From positions 855,376 to 919,375 of the forward strand of contig NZ_OX373462.1 in the NCBI RefSeq assembly GCF_947331815.1: DNA of 64,000 nucleotides. The letters are read 5' to 3'. The translations under genes were made by a program, and so were the position numbers. The stretch comes from Cyanobacterium sp. uoEpiScrs1. GTDB lineage: Bacteria; Cyanobacteriota; Cyanobacteriia; Cyanobacteriales; Microcystaceae. Shown piece after piece: positions 51,014-61,292 of this stretch (within the stretch, counting starts at the first letter, position 1; each line of letters begins with the position of its first letter). The notes beneath the pieces were generated by a model. That model was not told where the DNA came from. It was given only the letters and a program-made list of their open reading frames with translations, and made no database searches.

Positions 51014-52798
51014 TTATTGACAAGTATACCGTTGATAATTGTAACCATTAACTTTAGGAAACTTTTGTTGATCAACAATGCATTGTTCTAGATCAATAGG
51101 AGCTTTGAAATTAACTGCCCATACCTCAAGAGGATGGGGAATTTTACTAATTTCTTGTTTTAAATTTTCTGTTGCTTCAGGGGATTCCGATTGTTCTTGG
51201 TGAACCAATAAAAATAAAGTATCTTGGAGCTGTGAACGTCGTTGTAATTCTAGAGCAATTCCCATAGTTTCTCCTGTTTGTACTAAGCTTCTATGGGTTG
51301 TCGTAATTAAAACCGGACTAGAAGCTGTATCTTTAATGATTGATATCAAGCGATCAGGAAGATAATATTTTTGATATCCTAAATTAACTAATACAGTAAC
51401 TGATCCTAAAAATCCCATAAACCAAACAGTATAAACAGCAAATTTTCCGTTGCAATTTAGTTTACTATAGATTTTCATTAATAAATGAGCAGGATTTAAC
51501 GATATTCGGTATTTTTCTTCGATTATTGAATTATCAATATTAGGTTTACTCCAAAGTATCGCAAGACTCACAGCAACTAAAACTATGACAGCTGGAAAAT
51601 AAACAAAACTGTATCGTGCACCACGAGTAATATCTAATCCTAGAAAATAGGTAATCCCTAAAAAAAGAGAGATTGCACTAATAATAAATATTATCAACCC
51701 CTTTATTGGAAAAAAATAGTCCGAATATTCTAATCCTTTTTTAATTCCTTTGTGTACATAGGGAATTAACCAAATAAAAAATAATAATAAGATTAAACCA
51801 GACAAGATGACAATACCTAAAATAGAAGATTCAACAGGCAGTAAAGATATCATGGGAACCCAAACTGCTAATAGTTGAAATGGAGGACTAATCATATATA
51901 AAATATGTTCAACTGGATGAATCCAGGTAATCATGCCATTACCGTATCCCTTAGGGATAATAATTGCTATCCAAGTTACCCCAGCTGAAATTGCCCCTAC
52001 TAAAACCCACATAATACGGATTAAATTTCGTGATACAAAAGACAAATTATTTTTTCGTTGTTGATGACAACAATAAATTAAAAATATTATTGTAATCCCT
52101 TCTGAAAGTAAAGTTAGTCCAAAAAAATAATGGACTGATAAGCCAAGTCCATTGATAAATATCCAGACAATAATTAACCATAATGGTATCAATCTATTTT
52201 TGTATATACTGTTAATTGAAACCATAAAACAGATTAAAGAAGCAATTACAAAAAGAATTGCCAACGTATAATGACGAGCTTCTTGTGCGAGAAAGATTCC
52301 ATAGGGAGAAACTGCCATTAAAGCTGCACTAATATGTCCCACCCGTTGAGAACGAAAGGTGATTTTTCCCAAAAAATAAATCGCTGGAATCGATAAAATT
52401 CCTAATAAAGCAGAAGGTGATCGCATCACCCAAACATTTACGTATTCTCCTAATGGGATAAATAGTTTTACCCATAAATGTACTAATACAAAATATAGAG
52501 GAGGATGATTATCTTCTTGTAAGAGTAATGAAATAACATCTCTAATGCTTGCATCAGGGTTAAATCTTAGGGGTTGTAATAAAGTACCAATAGAAATCAC
52601 CTGATTGAGAGGAACTGAGGTGAAATCATTCCCCAAACTAAACACCATCGTAGCAAATTCATCTGTCCAAGGAGGTTTAGTCGTTAATTTAGTAAACCTG
52701 AGAATACCCCCAATAACTATCCATAACCCTAATAATAGCCAGTTTATCAATTTCGGTAACTGATTAACCCAACGTTGAGAAAATTGCATTTTTAACAT
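51014..52798 (-). CDS. GT39-like polyprenyl-phosphate-dependent membrane glycosyltransferase
   Basis: The 594-residue protein has about 11-12 membrane segments. The first periplasmic loop carries KPPWTDEFATMVFSLGN, where the Asp-Glu pair is the expected catalytic motif of the GT-C family (ArnT/PMT-like). QEDNHPPLYFVLVHLWVKLF is the second family landmark, and a soluble C-terminal tail follows. Such enzymes move sugars from a lipid carrier to proteins, lipids or cell-wall glycans at the outer face of the membrane. The acceptor is unknown here. Confidence 0.82.
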   Translation of the reverse strand: MLKMQFSQRWVNQLPKLINWLLLGLWIVIGGILRFTKLTTKPPWTDEFATMVFSLGNDFTSVPLNQVISIGTLLQPLRFNPDASIRDVISLLLQEDNHPPLYFVLVHLWVKLFIPLGEYVNVWVMRSPSALLGILSIPAIYFLGKITFRSQRVGHISAALMAVSPYGIFLAQEARHYTLAILFVIASLICFMVSINSIYKNRLIPLWLIIVWIFINGLGLSVHYFFGLTLLSEGITIIFLIYCCHQQRKNNLSFVSRNLIRIMWVLVGAISAGVTWIAIIIPKGYGNGMITWIHPVEHILYMISPPFQLLAVWVPMISLLPVESSILGIVILSGLILLLFFIWLIPYVHKGIKKGLEYSDYFFPIKGLIIFIISAISLFLGITYFLGLDITRGARYSFVYFPAVIVLVAVSLAILWSKPNIDNSIIEEKYRISLNPAHLLMKIYSKLNCNGKFAVYTVWFMGFLGSVTVLVNLGYQKYYLPDRLISIIKDTASSPVLITTTHRSLVQTGETMGIALELQRRSQLQDTLFLLVHQEQSESPEATENLKQEISKIPHPLEVWAVNFKAPIDLEQCIVDQQKFPKVNGYNYQRYTCQ

Positions 52799-53710
52799 GG
52801 ACTACTTCACAAGCAACTTCTCATAAAATAACTCATCTTGTCATTTATGGAAAAAATTGGAGAGTATTATGAGAGCTTAAGTTAATGATTCACAAAGAAA
52901 ACAAATTAGACAAACCGATCTTGCTAATCGTACACATTATTGTTGTTACACTATAGTGCATTTTTTATTTTTTAATATTAATTGAATATTTTTTAAAGGT
53001 AAAATCTTAAGTAATTAATGGTAATTTTTTTTGATGTATATATTTCAATAATTAAAGATTTAATATCTTTTAAAGTGTTAAAATATCCTCATTAGGAATA
53101 AACTGATTGCCAGCTAACATAAGTAGTTATGTTTAGTATAGTTGTGTCCCCTTAATCTTACCTAGTTTTTAAGAGTCTTATTTGATTAGAAAGGAAACCT
53201 GAGATTACAGCAGCTTGTAACTCATATTTCGTAGACGGATAATATGTTGTTTAAATTAACATTTAAGGTAAAAAACTATATTAGTAGGTTTTTGTAACAA
53301 GTAATCACTAACTTGCTGAATAATACCAATACTTTTATTTTTATCAATCAAAGCTTCTACAAAAATAGAAGACTAATTATATGATTTTACGGAAGCTTTG
53401 ATTCTATACGAATTTTTCGTTACTGAAATAACGGGCTTTTTACCTGATATTCAAAATAATACATCGATATAAACACATCCAGATAATTATTGTTGATATC
53501 GATATATTATCTAGCAACTTGACCCAGCTATTTTTTAAAGTTATGTTCAGCTTAGTGATAGCTATCTAAGTATTTTGCTCATCAAATAGGTTTGAACCAA
53601 AAATCTCATCACTTCAGATAAACTAAACGTGTAATTTTTAACTTTTTAAGCAAAGAATTGTTATCCTAGACGTAACAATTTGTAATATTCTTTTAATAAA
53701 GGTACTGACT
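52799..53710. other. 0.9 kb spacer with a doubtful minus-strand remnant
   Basis: On the minus strand between about 53260 and 53378 the frame reads SSIFVEALIDKNKSIGIIQQ then VSDYLLQKPTNIVFYLKC-stop, about 38 codons. Beyond it, protein-like pieces continue with stops (HIIRLRNMSYKLL, SQVSFLIK). It looks like a decayed gene of unrecognised family. AATCAAAGCTTC at 53346-53357 and its complement at 53392-53403 form a long-loop inverted repeat. Confidence 0.4.
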
Positions 53711-54403
53711 ATGGTTGTATTTACGTTAACCCAACCATCAACCCAAGATACTGAAACTCTTAAGAAGGTTTGGCAAACTTTGCACAGAGAAAGCTGCCCT
53801 TACAATTATAATTTTCACATGCATACTACCCACTCCGATGGACGATTAAAACCTCAAGTTTTAATTGAACAAGCAGTGGCTCTCGGCCTTAAAGGGATAG
53901 CAATTACTGACCATCACTCTATTAGTGGTTACCAAATTGCGCAGAACTGGATTAATAAAACTCGCCTACACTATCCTCATATACCTCTACCTCATCTTTG
54001 GACTGGAATTGAGATTACTGCTAATCTCCTTAATACTGAAATTCATATTTTAGGCTATGGTTTTGCTCCACAACATAGTTTGATGGAGCCTTATCTTCAA
54101 GGAACCCATCCCGAATACTTTTGTAGTTCAGCTCATCAAGTTATAAATGCTGTCCATCAGGCTGGTGGTTTAGCTGTCCTAGCTCATCCTATTCGTTACA
54201 ATTGCTCTGTAGATGAGCTGATACATGCTTGTACCGATTTAGGTATTGATGGAGTAGAGGCTTTTTATGCCTATGGCAATCCAAAACCTTGGACAACTAG
54301 TCCGAAACAAACAGAACAAATATTAGCTTTAAGTCAAATATATGGGTTATTTAACACCTGTGGAACTGATACTCACGGTTTAAGTTTACTTCGACGGATC
54401 TAG
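53711..54403 (+). CDS. PHP-domain phosphoesterase
   Basis: The 230-residue protein carries the four PHP metal-binding motifs: NFHMHTTHSDG, ITDHHSISGY, VLAHPIRYN and GTDTHGLSLL. The family includes YciV-type 5'-3' nucleases and AMP or pAp phosphatases, and histidinol-phosphatase-like proteins. The general short form here is common in cyanobacteria. The substrate cannot be read from sequence. Confidence 0.87.
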   Translation: MVVFTLTQPSTQDTETLKKVWQTLHRESCPYNYNFHMHTTHSDGRLKPQVLIEQAVALGLKGIAITDHHSISGYQIAQNWINKTRLHYPHIPLPHLWTGIEITANLLNTEIHILGYGFAPQHSLMEPYLQGTHPEYFCSSAHQVINAVHQAGGLAVLAHPIRYNCSVDELIHACTDLGIDGVEAFYAYGNPKPWTTSPKQTEQILALSQIYGLFNTCGTDTHGLSLLRRI

Positions 54404-54473
54404 TTTAAGACTGACAGATGATTAAGAAGAGACTTTCACGCCTAATTTGAGACTTACATATTGTTAATAACAA

Positions 54474-55643
54474 CTATTCTTTTTTTAATCTTTTCCAATT
54501 TAAAGTATGGTTTATTTTGTCCCAATGCCAGCGCAGTAAGTGAGCAGGCTGCCCTTTAGAAATTCCAGGCAGCCTAATGGCTTTTCTCGGAGATTCTGTT
54601 ACCAAAGAAATAGCAGTTTCTATCTCACAGATTCCCCATTTTACTAGATTACCCAATCCAGAAAATAAGGGCAAAGTTGTTCCCGACAATGTTCCATTCA
54701 TTAAACTTGCCGTTCCCTGTTTAACTTCAATTTGTCGCTCATCCCAAAGATAAATTCCATCTCCTAGTCCAATGGGAGATAAAGCATCACTAACTAAAAA
54801 AACTCCCTGGTCATAATGGCTTGATTTTAGTAATATTTCTATCATAGTTGGACAGACATGTCGGCCATCAGCAATTAATCCACAATAAACATTTTTATTA
54901 ATTATCGCTTCTCCTAGTAATCCTGAGTTACGATGATGCAATGAAGGCATAGCATTGTAAGCATGTGTTACCATTGACGCTCCCAATTCAAAAGCTTTTT
55001 TTGCTTCTTTGTCTGTAGCTTGAGAATGTCCTAAACTAACAGTAATGCCTTGAGATTTTAAATAAGGAATTACTTTATAGGTTGAGTCTAATTCGGGAGC
55101 TAAAGTTATTATCTTAACGCGATGAACATAATCTCCCAAAATCAACTTAACCGCTTCTATACTAGGAGTTAATAGATATTCTTCACGATGTGCACCCTTT
55201 TTTTGTGGGTTTAAAAATGGTCCTTCTAAGTGAACTCCTAATACTTTTGCTGTCTCTTCTGATTTAATGCTTTGCTGACTTATAAATTTATCAACTATTG
55301 AAAGTGTTTTATGAATATTTTTAACTGATGTTGTTATAATTGTTGGACAAAAACCATCAACTCCTTCTTGCCATAGAAAGTTGCAGATTCTTTGTAATAT
55401 AGGCAAATCTTTTTCTTCTATTTCAGAAAAAGCCAATCCTAGCGCCCCATTGATTTGTAAGTCTATACCTCCTAATGATAAATTATCTTCTTTTAAATCC
55501 AAGATTGTTCTATGCTGGATAGATTCAAGACTTGTTTTCATCGGTAATATATTTTCAATAATACCTTGAGAGTTAATATAAACTTGTTGACTGTCTTGAT
55601 AGCCAGATATTTTTGCATTAATGATAATAATATCTTTGAGCAT
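54474..55643 (-). CDS. nagA: N-acetylglucosamine-6-phosphate deacetylase
   Basis: The 389-residue amidohydrolase removes acetate from GlcNAc-6-phosphate in amino-sugar recycling. Motifs include the N-terminal GIDLQINGALG, HLEGPFLNPQKKGAH, SLGHSQATDKEAKKAFELGA, HAYNAMPSLHHRNSGL and LVSDALSPIG. Within this window it is one of the few carbohydrate salvage genes. It may recycle cell-wall sugars released by the peptidoglycan enzymes encoded nearby (inference). Confidence 0.92.
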   Translation of the reverse strand: MLKDIIIINAKISGYQDSQQVYINSQGIIENILPMKTSLESIQHRTILDLKEDNLSLGGIDLQINGALGLAFSEIEEKDLPILQRICNFLWQEGVDGFCPTIITTSVKNIHKTLSIVDKFISQQSIKSEETAKVLGVHLEGPFLNPQKKGAHREEYLLTPSIEAVKLILGDYVHRVKIITLAPELDSTYKVIPYLKSQGITVSLGHSQATDKEAKKAFELGASMVTHAYNAMPSLHHRNSGLLGEAIINKNVYCGLIADGRHVCPTMIEILLKSSHYDQGVFLVSDALSPIGLGDGIYLWDERQIEVKQGTASLMNGTLSGTTLPLFSGLGNLVKWGICEIETAISLVTESPRKAIRLPGISKGQPAHLLRWHWDKINHTLNWKRLKKE

Positions 55644-55818
55644 TGTTTTATTGTGAATAATTTTTTGTAAATTGCATTTTACTTATCTATTTATAATTTT
55701 AAGTCTACCAAGAATTTAAGCTTGATCAATAAATTCATTATTACTAATACTAAGTCTCTGTGTCTAGATAATTTTTCATTGTTAGAATTAACTTGTCGAA
55801 TACACCTAATCAACTATT

Positions 55819-56355
55819 ATGACTAACTCTTTCCCTCTTATAGGAATAATTATGGGAAGTGATTCTGATTTACCAATCATGAAAAGTGCAATTACCGTTT
55901 GTCAAAACTTTGGTGTATCTTATGAAGTTAAGATCTTGTCTGCTCATCGTACACCGAAAGTTATGACGGACTATGCTCAGACTGCGTGCGAACGGGGAAT
56001 AAAAGTGATTATTGCAGGGGCAGGAGGAGCAGCTCACTTACCAGGAATGGTGGCTTCTTTAACTTCCTTGCCTGTTATTGGCGTTCCCATTGCGACTCGT
56101 CATTTACAGGGAGTAGATTCTCTTTATTCCATTGTGCAAATGCCTAGAGGTATTCCCGTTGCTACTGTCGCTATTGGAAATGCTGAAAACGCTGGACTAC
56201 TCGCAATTCAAATTATAGCATCTTATGATCTTAAATTGTTGAAACTAGTCCAAGAGTATCGACACAATATGACACAAATAGTGATTGATAAACAAAAAAA
56301 ACTTAACCAGTTAGGCTATGAAAACTATTTAAAAAAAATGGAACAGAAGTCATAA
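55819..56355 (+). CDS. purE: N5-carboxyaminoimidazole ribonucleotide mutase
   Basis: The 178-residue enzyme catalyses a purine-synthesis step. The family signature [16 protein letters not shown], then [33 protein letters not shown] and [20 protein letters not shown] is intact. It starts 175 bases from the divergent nagA gene. The TPR-protein gene follows 32 bases later on the same strand, a likely transcription unit. Confidence 0.96.
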   Translation: MTNSFPLIGIIMGSDSDLPIMKSAITVCQNFGVSYEVKILSAHRTPKVMTDYAQTACERGIKVIIAGAGGAAHLPGMVASLTSLPVIGVPIATRHLQGVDSLYSIVQMPRGIPVATVAIGNAENAGLLAIQIIASYDLKLLKLVQEYRHNMTQIVIDKQKKLNQLGYENYLKKMEQKS

Positions 56356-56387
56356 TAAGTAAAAAACACTATCAATAGAAACTTACA

Positions 56388-57197
56388 ATGATTCGTATAT
56401 TACTAAGTCTATTCAGTATTCTCCTACTATGGATTGGGACTGTTCCCAGAGCCTTAGCGCAAGAAATCCCCATTCTAATTACTCAAGAGCAATTAGAATG
56501 GGGAGAAAAAATCGCTAAAAAAGCTGTTGAAGCAACGCAGAAAAGAGATTTTACCCAGGCAGAAATCTATTGGACTCAACTAATTGAAAAATTCCCCAAA
56601 GATCCAATATTATGGAGTCATAGGGGCAATGTTCGTGTCAATCAGAATAAATTAGATAAAGCTATCATAGACTTTAATAGGGCTATTGAATTAGCTCCTA
56701 ATGAGTCTGCTCCTTACCTTAATCGAGGAATAGTTCTGGAAAAACAGGGAAAATATTACGAGGCAATTGAAAATTACAATCGAGTCTTAGAAATTACTCC
56801 CAATAATGCTATTGCTTACAATAGTCTTGGTAATGTTCAAGGAGGTTTAGGAAACTGGGAACAAGCATTACAAAACTATCAAGCAGCTGTCAATGTTGAT
56901 CCAGATTTTACTTTCGCAACAGCAAATGTTGCTTTGGCACTGTACCAGTTGGGAAACAAAAAAGAAGCCGTAAACCAAATGAAAGACATTATACGAAAGT
57001 ATCCTATGTTTCCTGATGCACGGGCAGCATTAACAGCAATTTTATGGGAGTTAGGAAAGCAAGGGGAAGCTGAGAGTAATTGGGTAGCAACAGTAGGAAT
57101 GGATAACCGTTATCAAGATTTGGATTGGGTAACAAAAGTTCGTCGTTGGCCACCGAGGATGATAACGGCTTTGGATAGATTTTTAAATCTAAAGTAA
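56388..57197 (+). CDS. TPR-repeat protein, probably exported
   Basis: The 269-residue protein has an N-terminal signal-like segment (MIRILLSLFSILLLWIGTV, cleavage near ALA-QE). At least four TPR units follow (WSHRGNVRVNQNKLDKAIID, APYLNRGIVLEKQGKYYEAI, NSLGNVQGGLGNWEQALQNY). It is therefore a protein-protein interaction module in the periplasm or thylakoid lumen. It lies 32 bases downstream of purE. Confidence 0.85.
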   Translation: MIRILLSLFSILLLWIGTVPRALAQEIPILITQEQLEWGEKIAKKAVEATQKRDFTQAEIYWTQLIEKFPKDPILWSHRGNVRVNQNKLDKAIIDFNRAIELAPNESAPYLNRGIVLEKQGKYYEAIENYNRVLEITPNNAIAYNSLGNVQGGLGNWEQALQNYQAAVNVDPDFTFATANVALALYQLGNKKEAVNQMKDIIRKYPMFPDARAALTAILWELGKQGEAESNWVATVGMDNRYQDLDWVTKVRRWPPRMITALDRFLNLK

Positions 57198-58396
57198 AGT
57201 GGTACTAACATTATTAATACTATATTGTTTTTTGTTTAAACTATGTCACTAAATAAAGCAAGAAGTCTCAATACTAATACTAAAATTAAGACTGTAAGTC
57301 TTAAGACAATTTAGCTAAATTATCTTAAAGTGTCTGTTCCTTGCTGCATATTGCCTTAATTACTGATTAATTGAACAACTGATACAAAATAATTTATCTT
57401 AATCAAGAGCAGTATGTTTGTTAGAAGGACATTTAGTGTATTCATTAATATCAATACCAATATATTTAATTTTCAAAAATTAAACATATTGGTATTGGCT
57501 AATTTTTGTATGATTACTCCTTGAGATTAATTTTTATCTATAGGTTAAATTGGAAAATATTACCTTCTTTATAAAATTTTCAAGGTTGTAATTTATTTAT
57601 TTGTTAGATAATTGCGGTTTTTAAAAAATTTTTGTCAGTCTAAATAGCTTAGAATAGAGCCATAATTAATATTTAAAAAAAAGTTTTTTATATTTAATTG
57701 TCAAGTATTAATACACTCTTCTTTCCCAGGTTTTTTGTTATATAGTTATTAACTATATTCAATATTCAGGTAGATTACTTTAAGTCTATATCAAAAAATA
57801 AAGTTTTTTAAAATAAATCAAATATCTACTTTTATCTTAAATTACATAGATACCCTCAGCTAAAGTTTATGACAACGCAAAAAATAGTTGTTGTACCGTA
57901 GCAATATTCTCTTCTTTTAAAAAAATCTATAATGTCGATCATAAAAACCTAAATATTGTGATTGAGCTAATAAATACCAATGAAAGAAACTAAAATAAAA
58001 CTTGTTATATATTTTTTGTATAGATCAAAATATATATCTACAACTTTAACAACATACTCTATCAGTTTTGTCTTCTAATTGATTATGGTAGCTTTATGTC
58101 ATCAGATTACTTATCTCAATGCATAACTATTATAAACATTCTGTATAAAATTCAACTTAAATATTAAGCCTTTCTTTCTAAAGAAAAGTGTAAAAAATCA
58201 CATTAAGAGTCTTAACCATGACTACTAATATAAGGAGGATTAAAGTATAAATCGTTGATAGGATTCAAGACAAATAGCTATGATAAATAATTTTTATTAT
58301 GAGCAATAATAAAAATTGTAAGATACTACTTTATATAGCAAGTCAGGATTGCCATTATCTATATTCTGATTTATTAAACTCATCTAAGAGGTATAA
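57198..58396. other. 1.2 kb AT-rich spacer with one hairpin
   Basis: The hairpin at 57452-57497 is listed separately. Near 57870 a start MTTQKIVVVP-stop and at about 57979 a 34-codon frame starting MKETKIKLVIYFLYR occur, but neither is believable alone. No cobalamin riboswitch is seen before cbiX. Confidence 0.5.
57452..57497 (+). terminator. 20-bp hairpin 3' of the TPR gene
   Basis: CAATACCAATATATTTAATT at 57452-57471 pairs with AATTAAACATATTGGTATTG at 57478-57497 with one mismatch and a 6-nt loop. It is about 255 bases beyond the TPR gene's stop. Confidence 0.5.
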
Positions 58397-59371
58397 ATGG
58401 TTACTCAGGCTTTAACATTTTCAACAATGTTGGAAAAGTTTCCCCCTTTGCCTTTCCGACGCCCCCTACTAATTATTGGACATGGAACTAGAGATATTGA
58501 TGGAAAACAAACGTTTCTTAATTTCGTAAATATCTATCAGACATTGGATACATCACGCCCTGTCATTCCCTGTTTTTTAGAGCTAACAGAACCGTTAATT
58601 CAAGAAGGTATTGATCACTGTGTAACTGAGGGATTTAAAGAAATAACAGCTCTCCCTTTTTTATTGTTTTCTGCCCGTCATATAAAATTTGATGTTACCA
58701 ACGCTTTAGATCGAGCGAAAGAACGTTATCCTTTTTTAAAGTTTCATTATGGCCGACATTTGGGTAATACCCCCTTACTATTGGATATATGGCGGTCACG
58801 TTTAACTAAACTTGATAGAGAAATTATTGCTCCTGAAGATACCGTATTACTTGTTGTTGGTAGAGGTTCTAGTGATCCTGATGCTAATAGTGACATATAT
58901 AAGTTTTCCCGTTTATTATGGGAAGGAAGTCAGTACCGTACAGTTGAAACCTGTTTTATTGGCATTACTCATCCCCGCCTAGAACAAGGATTTGAACGAG
59001 CAAGACTTTATCATCCTAAGCGCATAATCGTACTTCCTCATTTTCTATTTACAGGGGCACTAGTTAAAAAAATCTTTCATATTTGTACTCAACAACAAAA
59101 ACGATATCCCCACATTGAAGTCCTTAATCTTCCTGAAATTGGACTGGCTCCGGAATTATTTTCTATAATCCGCGAAAGAGAAATTGAAAGTCAACTAGGA
59201 CAAACTCAGATGAATTGTGAGATGTGTAAATTTCGACTTTCCTTTGTTAGAAATAACCATTCCCACGATCACCATTCCCACGATCACCATTCCCACGATC
59301 ACCATCATATCTCCCAAAATTTCTATGATGATATAATGCAATACCACAAACAAATCTGGCAGGTTCCATGA
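58397..59371 (+). CDS. Sirohydrochlorin chelatase family protein (CbiX/SirB-like) with His-rich tail
   Basis: The 324-residue protein is two chelatase-like domains in tandem: [14 protein letters not shown], then [16 protein letters not shown], and [17 protein letters not shown], then [14 protein letters not shown]. It would insert Co or Fe into sirohydrochlorin for cobalamin or siroheme; siroheme supply for nitrite or sulfite reductase is possible. The C-terminal tail has CEMCKF and then a His/Asp/Ser tract made by three exact 15-base repeats (59258-59302), a likely metal-storage tail. Confidence 0.88.
   Translation: MVTQALTFSTMLEKFPPLPFRRPLLIIGHGTRDIDGKQTFLNFVNIYQTLDTSRPVIPCFLELTEPLIQEGIDHCVTEGFKEITALPFLLFSARHIKFDVTNALDRAKERYPFLKFHYGRHLGNTPLLLDIWRSRLTKLDREIIAPEDTVLLVVGRGSSDPDANSDIYKFSRLLWEGSQYRTVETCFIGITHPRLEQGFERARLYHPKRIIVLPHFLFTGALVKKIFHICTQQQKRYPHIEVLNLPEIGLAPELFSIIREREIESQLGQTQMNCEMCKFRLSFVRNNHSHDHHSHDHHSHDHHHISQNFYDDIMQYHKQIWQVP
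59258..59302 (+). repeat. Three exact 15-bp tandem repeats inside cbiX
   Basis: The unit CATTCCCACGATCAC is repeated exactly three times and encodes HSHDH in frame. The copies have no third-position drift, so they are recently made or actively kept. Confidence 0.9.
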
Positions 59372-59421
59372 AAAATGGTAAATGAACAATCAATTTGTTT
59401 CAATTATTGTCTACTATAAAT

Positions 59422-59784
59422 CTAACTTGCTAAATAACTCAACAACCAATTAGCCATAGTGGCACGGCGAGTTTGTCTTGGTCCAAACTCGCCTATCTTA
59501 TAGCCTTTAAATCCTAACTGCTTTTTAAGTAATTGTTTATTTTCTTTTGGAATAGAACGGGTTAGCTTTACAATGGGCGGACGACTTCCAACAAAATCAG
59601 GAGGCTCTGGATAATCTTTTTTCCAGTTCTCAGCAACTTGAGTATTGTTCCAACTTTGACTAGACTGTTCATAACGATAGCCTAAATAGTGCCAAACTAA
59701 TTGGTTTACAGTTGTATCATCAATTTGATCATTAAGAATTGCCCAAATAGTATCGGTGTTGAGAGGAGGTAACTGAGTAATCAT
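59422..59784 (-). CDS. DUF1823 family protein
   Basis: The 120-residue protein MITQLPPLNTDTIWAILNDQ continues NQLVWHYLGYRYEQSSQSWN and ends with RRATMANWLLSYLAS. It matches DUF1823, a cyanobacterial and plastid-lineage family of unknown function, over its full length. A frame extension to 59808 adds eight residues that look non-homologous, so the start at 59784 is preferred. It converges with cbiX. Confidence 0.85.
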   Translation of the reverse strand: MITQLPPLNTDTIWAILNDQIDDTTVNQLVWHYLGYRYEQSSQSWNNTQVAENWKKDYPEPPDFVGSRPPIVKLTRSIPKENKQLLKKQLGFKGYKIGEFGPRQTRRATMANWLLSYLAS

Positions 59785-61292
59785 TGGCTTTAAATTGAAT
59801 ATCAACAATAAACTATTAACAAATCCTATTTAATAATAGACTTAATTATTATCTCATAAAAATATGATACACATAAAACTCATCCTAAGAGTTAGGATTA
59901 CTATTTTCTAGCTTTTCTATATTTATCTATATGACTATCTACTAAGTAAGAAATTATCTCAATGATGACTGTTGATATATTTGCTTTTTCTATGATTACT
60001 ATTTGCAAAAATTATTAGAATATTCACTATAATAATTTATATCTGGCATAATTTATTTTAAATATTTATTTTTATCTACTTTCATTATATTGGATAAGGA
60101 CTGTATGGTCTTAGATTCTTATCTTAATATTCTACTTAAGCACGTAAAATTCTATTTTTAGAGATTGATTTATTAATAATAAGTTTTACTCCTATTTCTT
60201 CTAAAAGAAGTGATATATTTATCATTCTAAAAAATCAGACTGTTTAAGAACTTAAAATCAACTTCTCTTAAAGTTTCAGAAATTTTACTTTAAAAATTGA
60301 TAATATTTAAGATAGGGCTGCATTGATTATATCAATAGGTTAATATTTTTTGCTTAAGTCTATTATATCTAAGCCTGTATTTTTGTCATTTAAATTCAAG
60401 TAAGTTAAACCTTTCTAAATTACTATCTATCATTAAATTTTATCAAAATTTATTTTGCTTGAATTTCTTCAGGTCCGATTAAATCTAATGAGCTTGAGTT
60501 TATAAACATTAACGATTTTATAATATATACTGGGAGGACTAGTATAATATGAATTTATTAACTAGACTTTACCATAATAAGACTTAGTTTAATTATTCAA
60601 ATCATAAAATTATAAATAGCGTTATTTATCTCTACAATAGTAGACTACAGACTAAGTATACAAGTATAGATATAATGACAAAAGCACAGTAAAGTTCAGT
60701 TAACTTAAACTTAAAAATATCAGAGTATATTCCAAGAGATTAAACATGAGTAAGATCTAAAAACTTAGACTATAGTATTAAGTATGAAGGAACAATAAAT
60801 AGAAAAAACTTAACGCCTTGCGAATACTACTTTTAAAAAAGTCCTATTATAGTGATTTACAAAAATTGAACAACTAATAAAGAGCCAAATTCAATTTAAC
60901 TTAAAATATTTTAACGTTCTCAATATTCTTTAAAATAGTTTATGAAAATTAACAAAAAACCTAAAATTTAATATCAAAAATTTTAAAAATAAATAACTTA
61001 AACTATTCAATATAGTTCAAGCATTAAATTGTATAAATCGTTACCTGTTTTTACCAAGAAATATTTATAGAAATAAGAGAAAGAATTTGCCATAAGTATA
61101 AATTTATTTAGAAAAGAGTACTTAATGAATCTTAAAGCTTTGCTGAAATAAAACTAGTAGCTTGTTTGATCAGTTTTTTGGTTAGCTTATCCTGAATTGT
61201 TAGGTTGATAGAACTATTGATTTTCAAAGTAGTAGATAAAAGGACTACGTTCATACTATTTTATACAAAAAACTGAAAGCATTAATAAATCG
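59785..61292. other. 1.5 kb AT-rich spacer
   Basis: Almost entirely low-complexity. One short minus-strand frame ending near 60452 reads MFINSSSLDLIGPEEIQAK-stop (19 codons), which looks like the first residues of a real but truncated protein. It is too short to identify. The rest shows nothing recognisable. Confidence 0.5.

Noticed and set aside
57198..58396. Cobalamin riboswitch before the CbiX-type gene
   Set aside because: No B12-box sequence (such as GCCACTG) or fitting structure was found in the upstream region.
59195..59389. Reverse frame rich in [10 protein letters not shown] repeats
   Set aside because: Antisense of the His-rich 15-bp tandem repeat in the chelatase gene.
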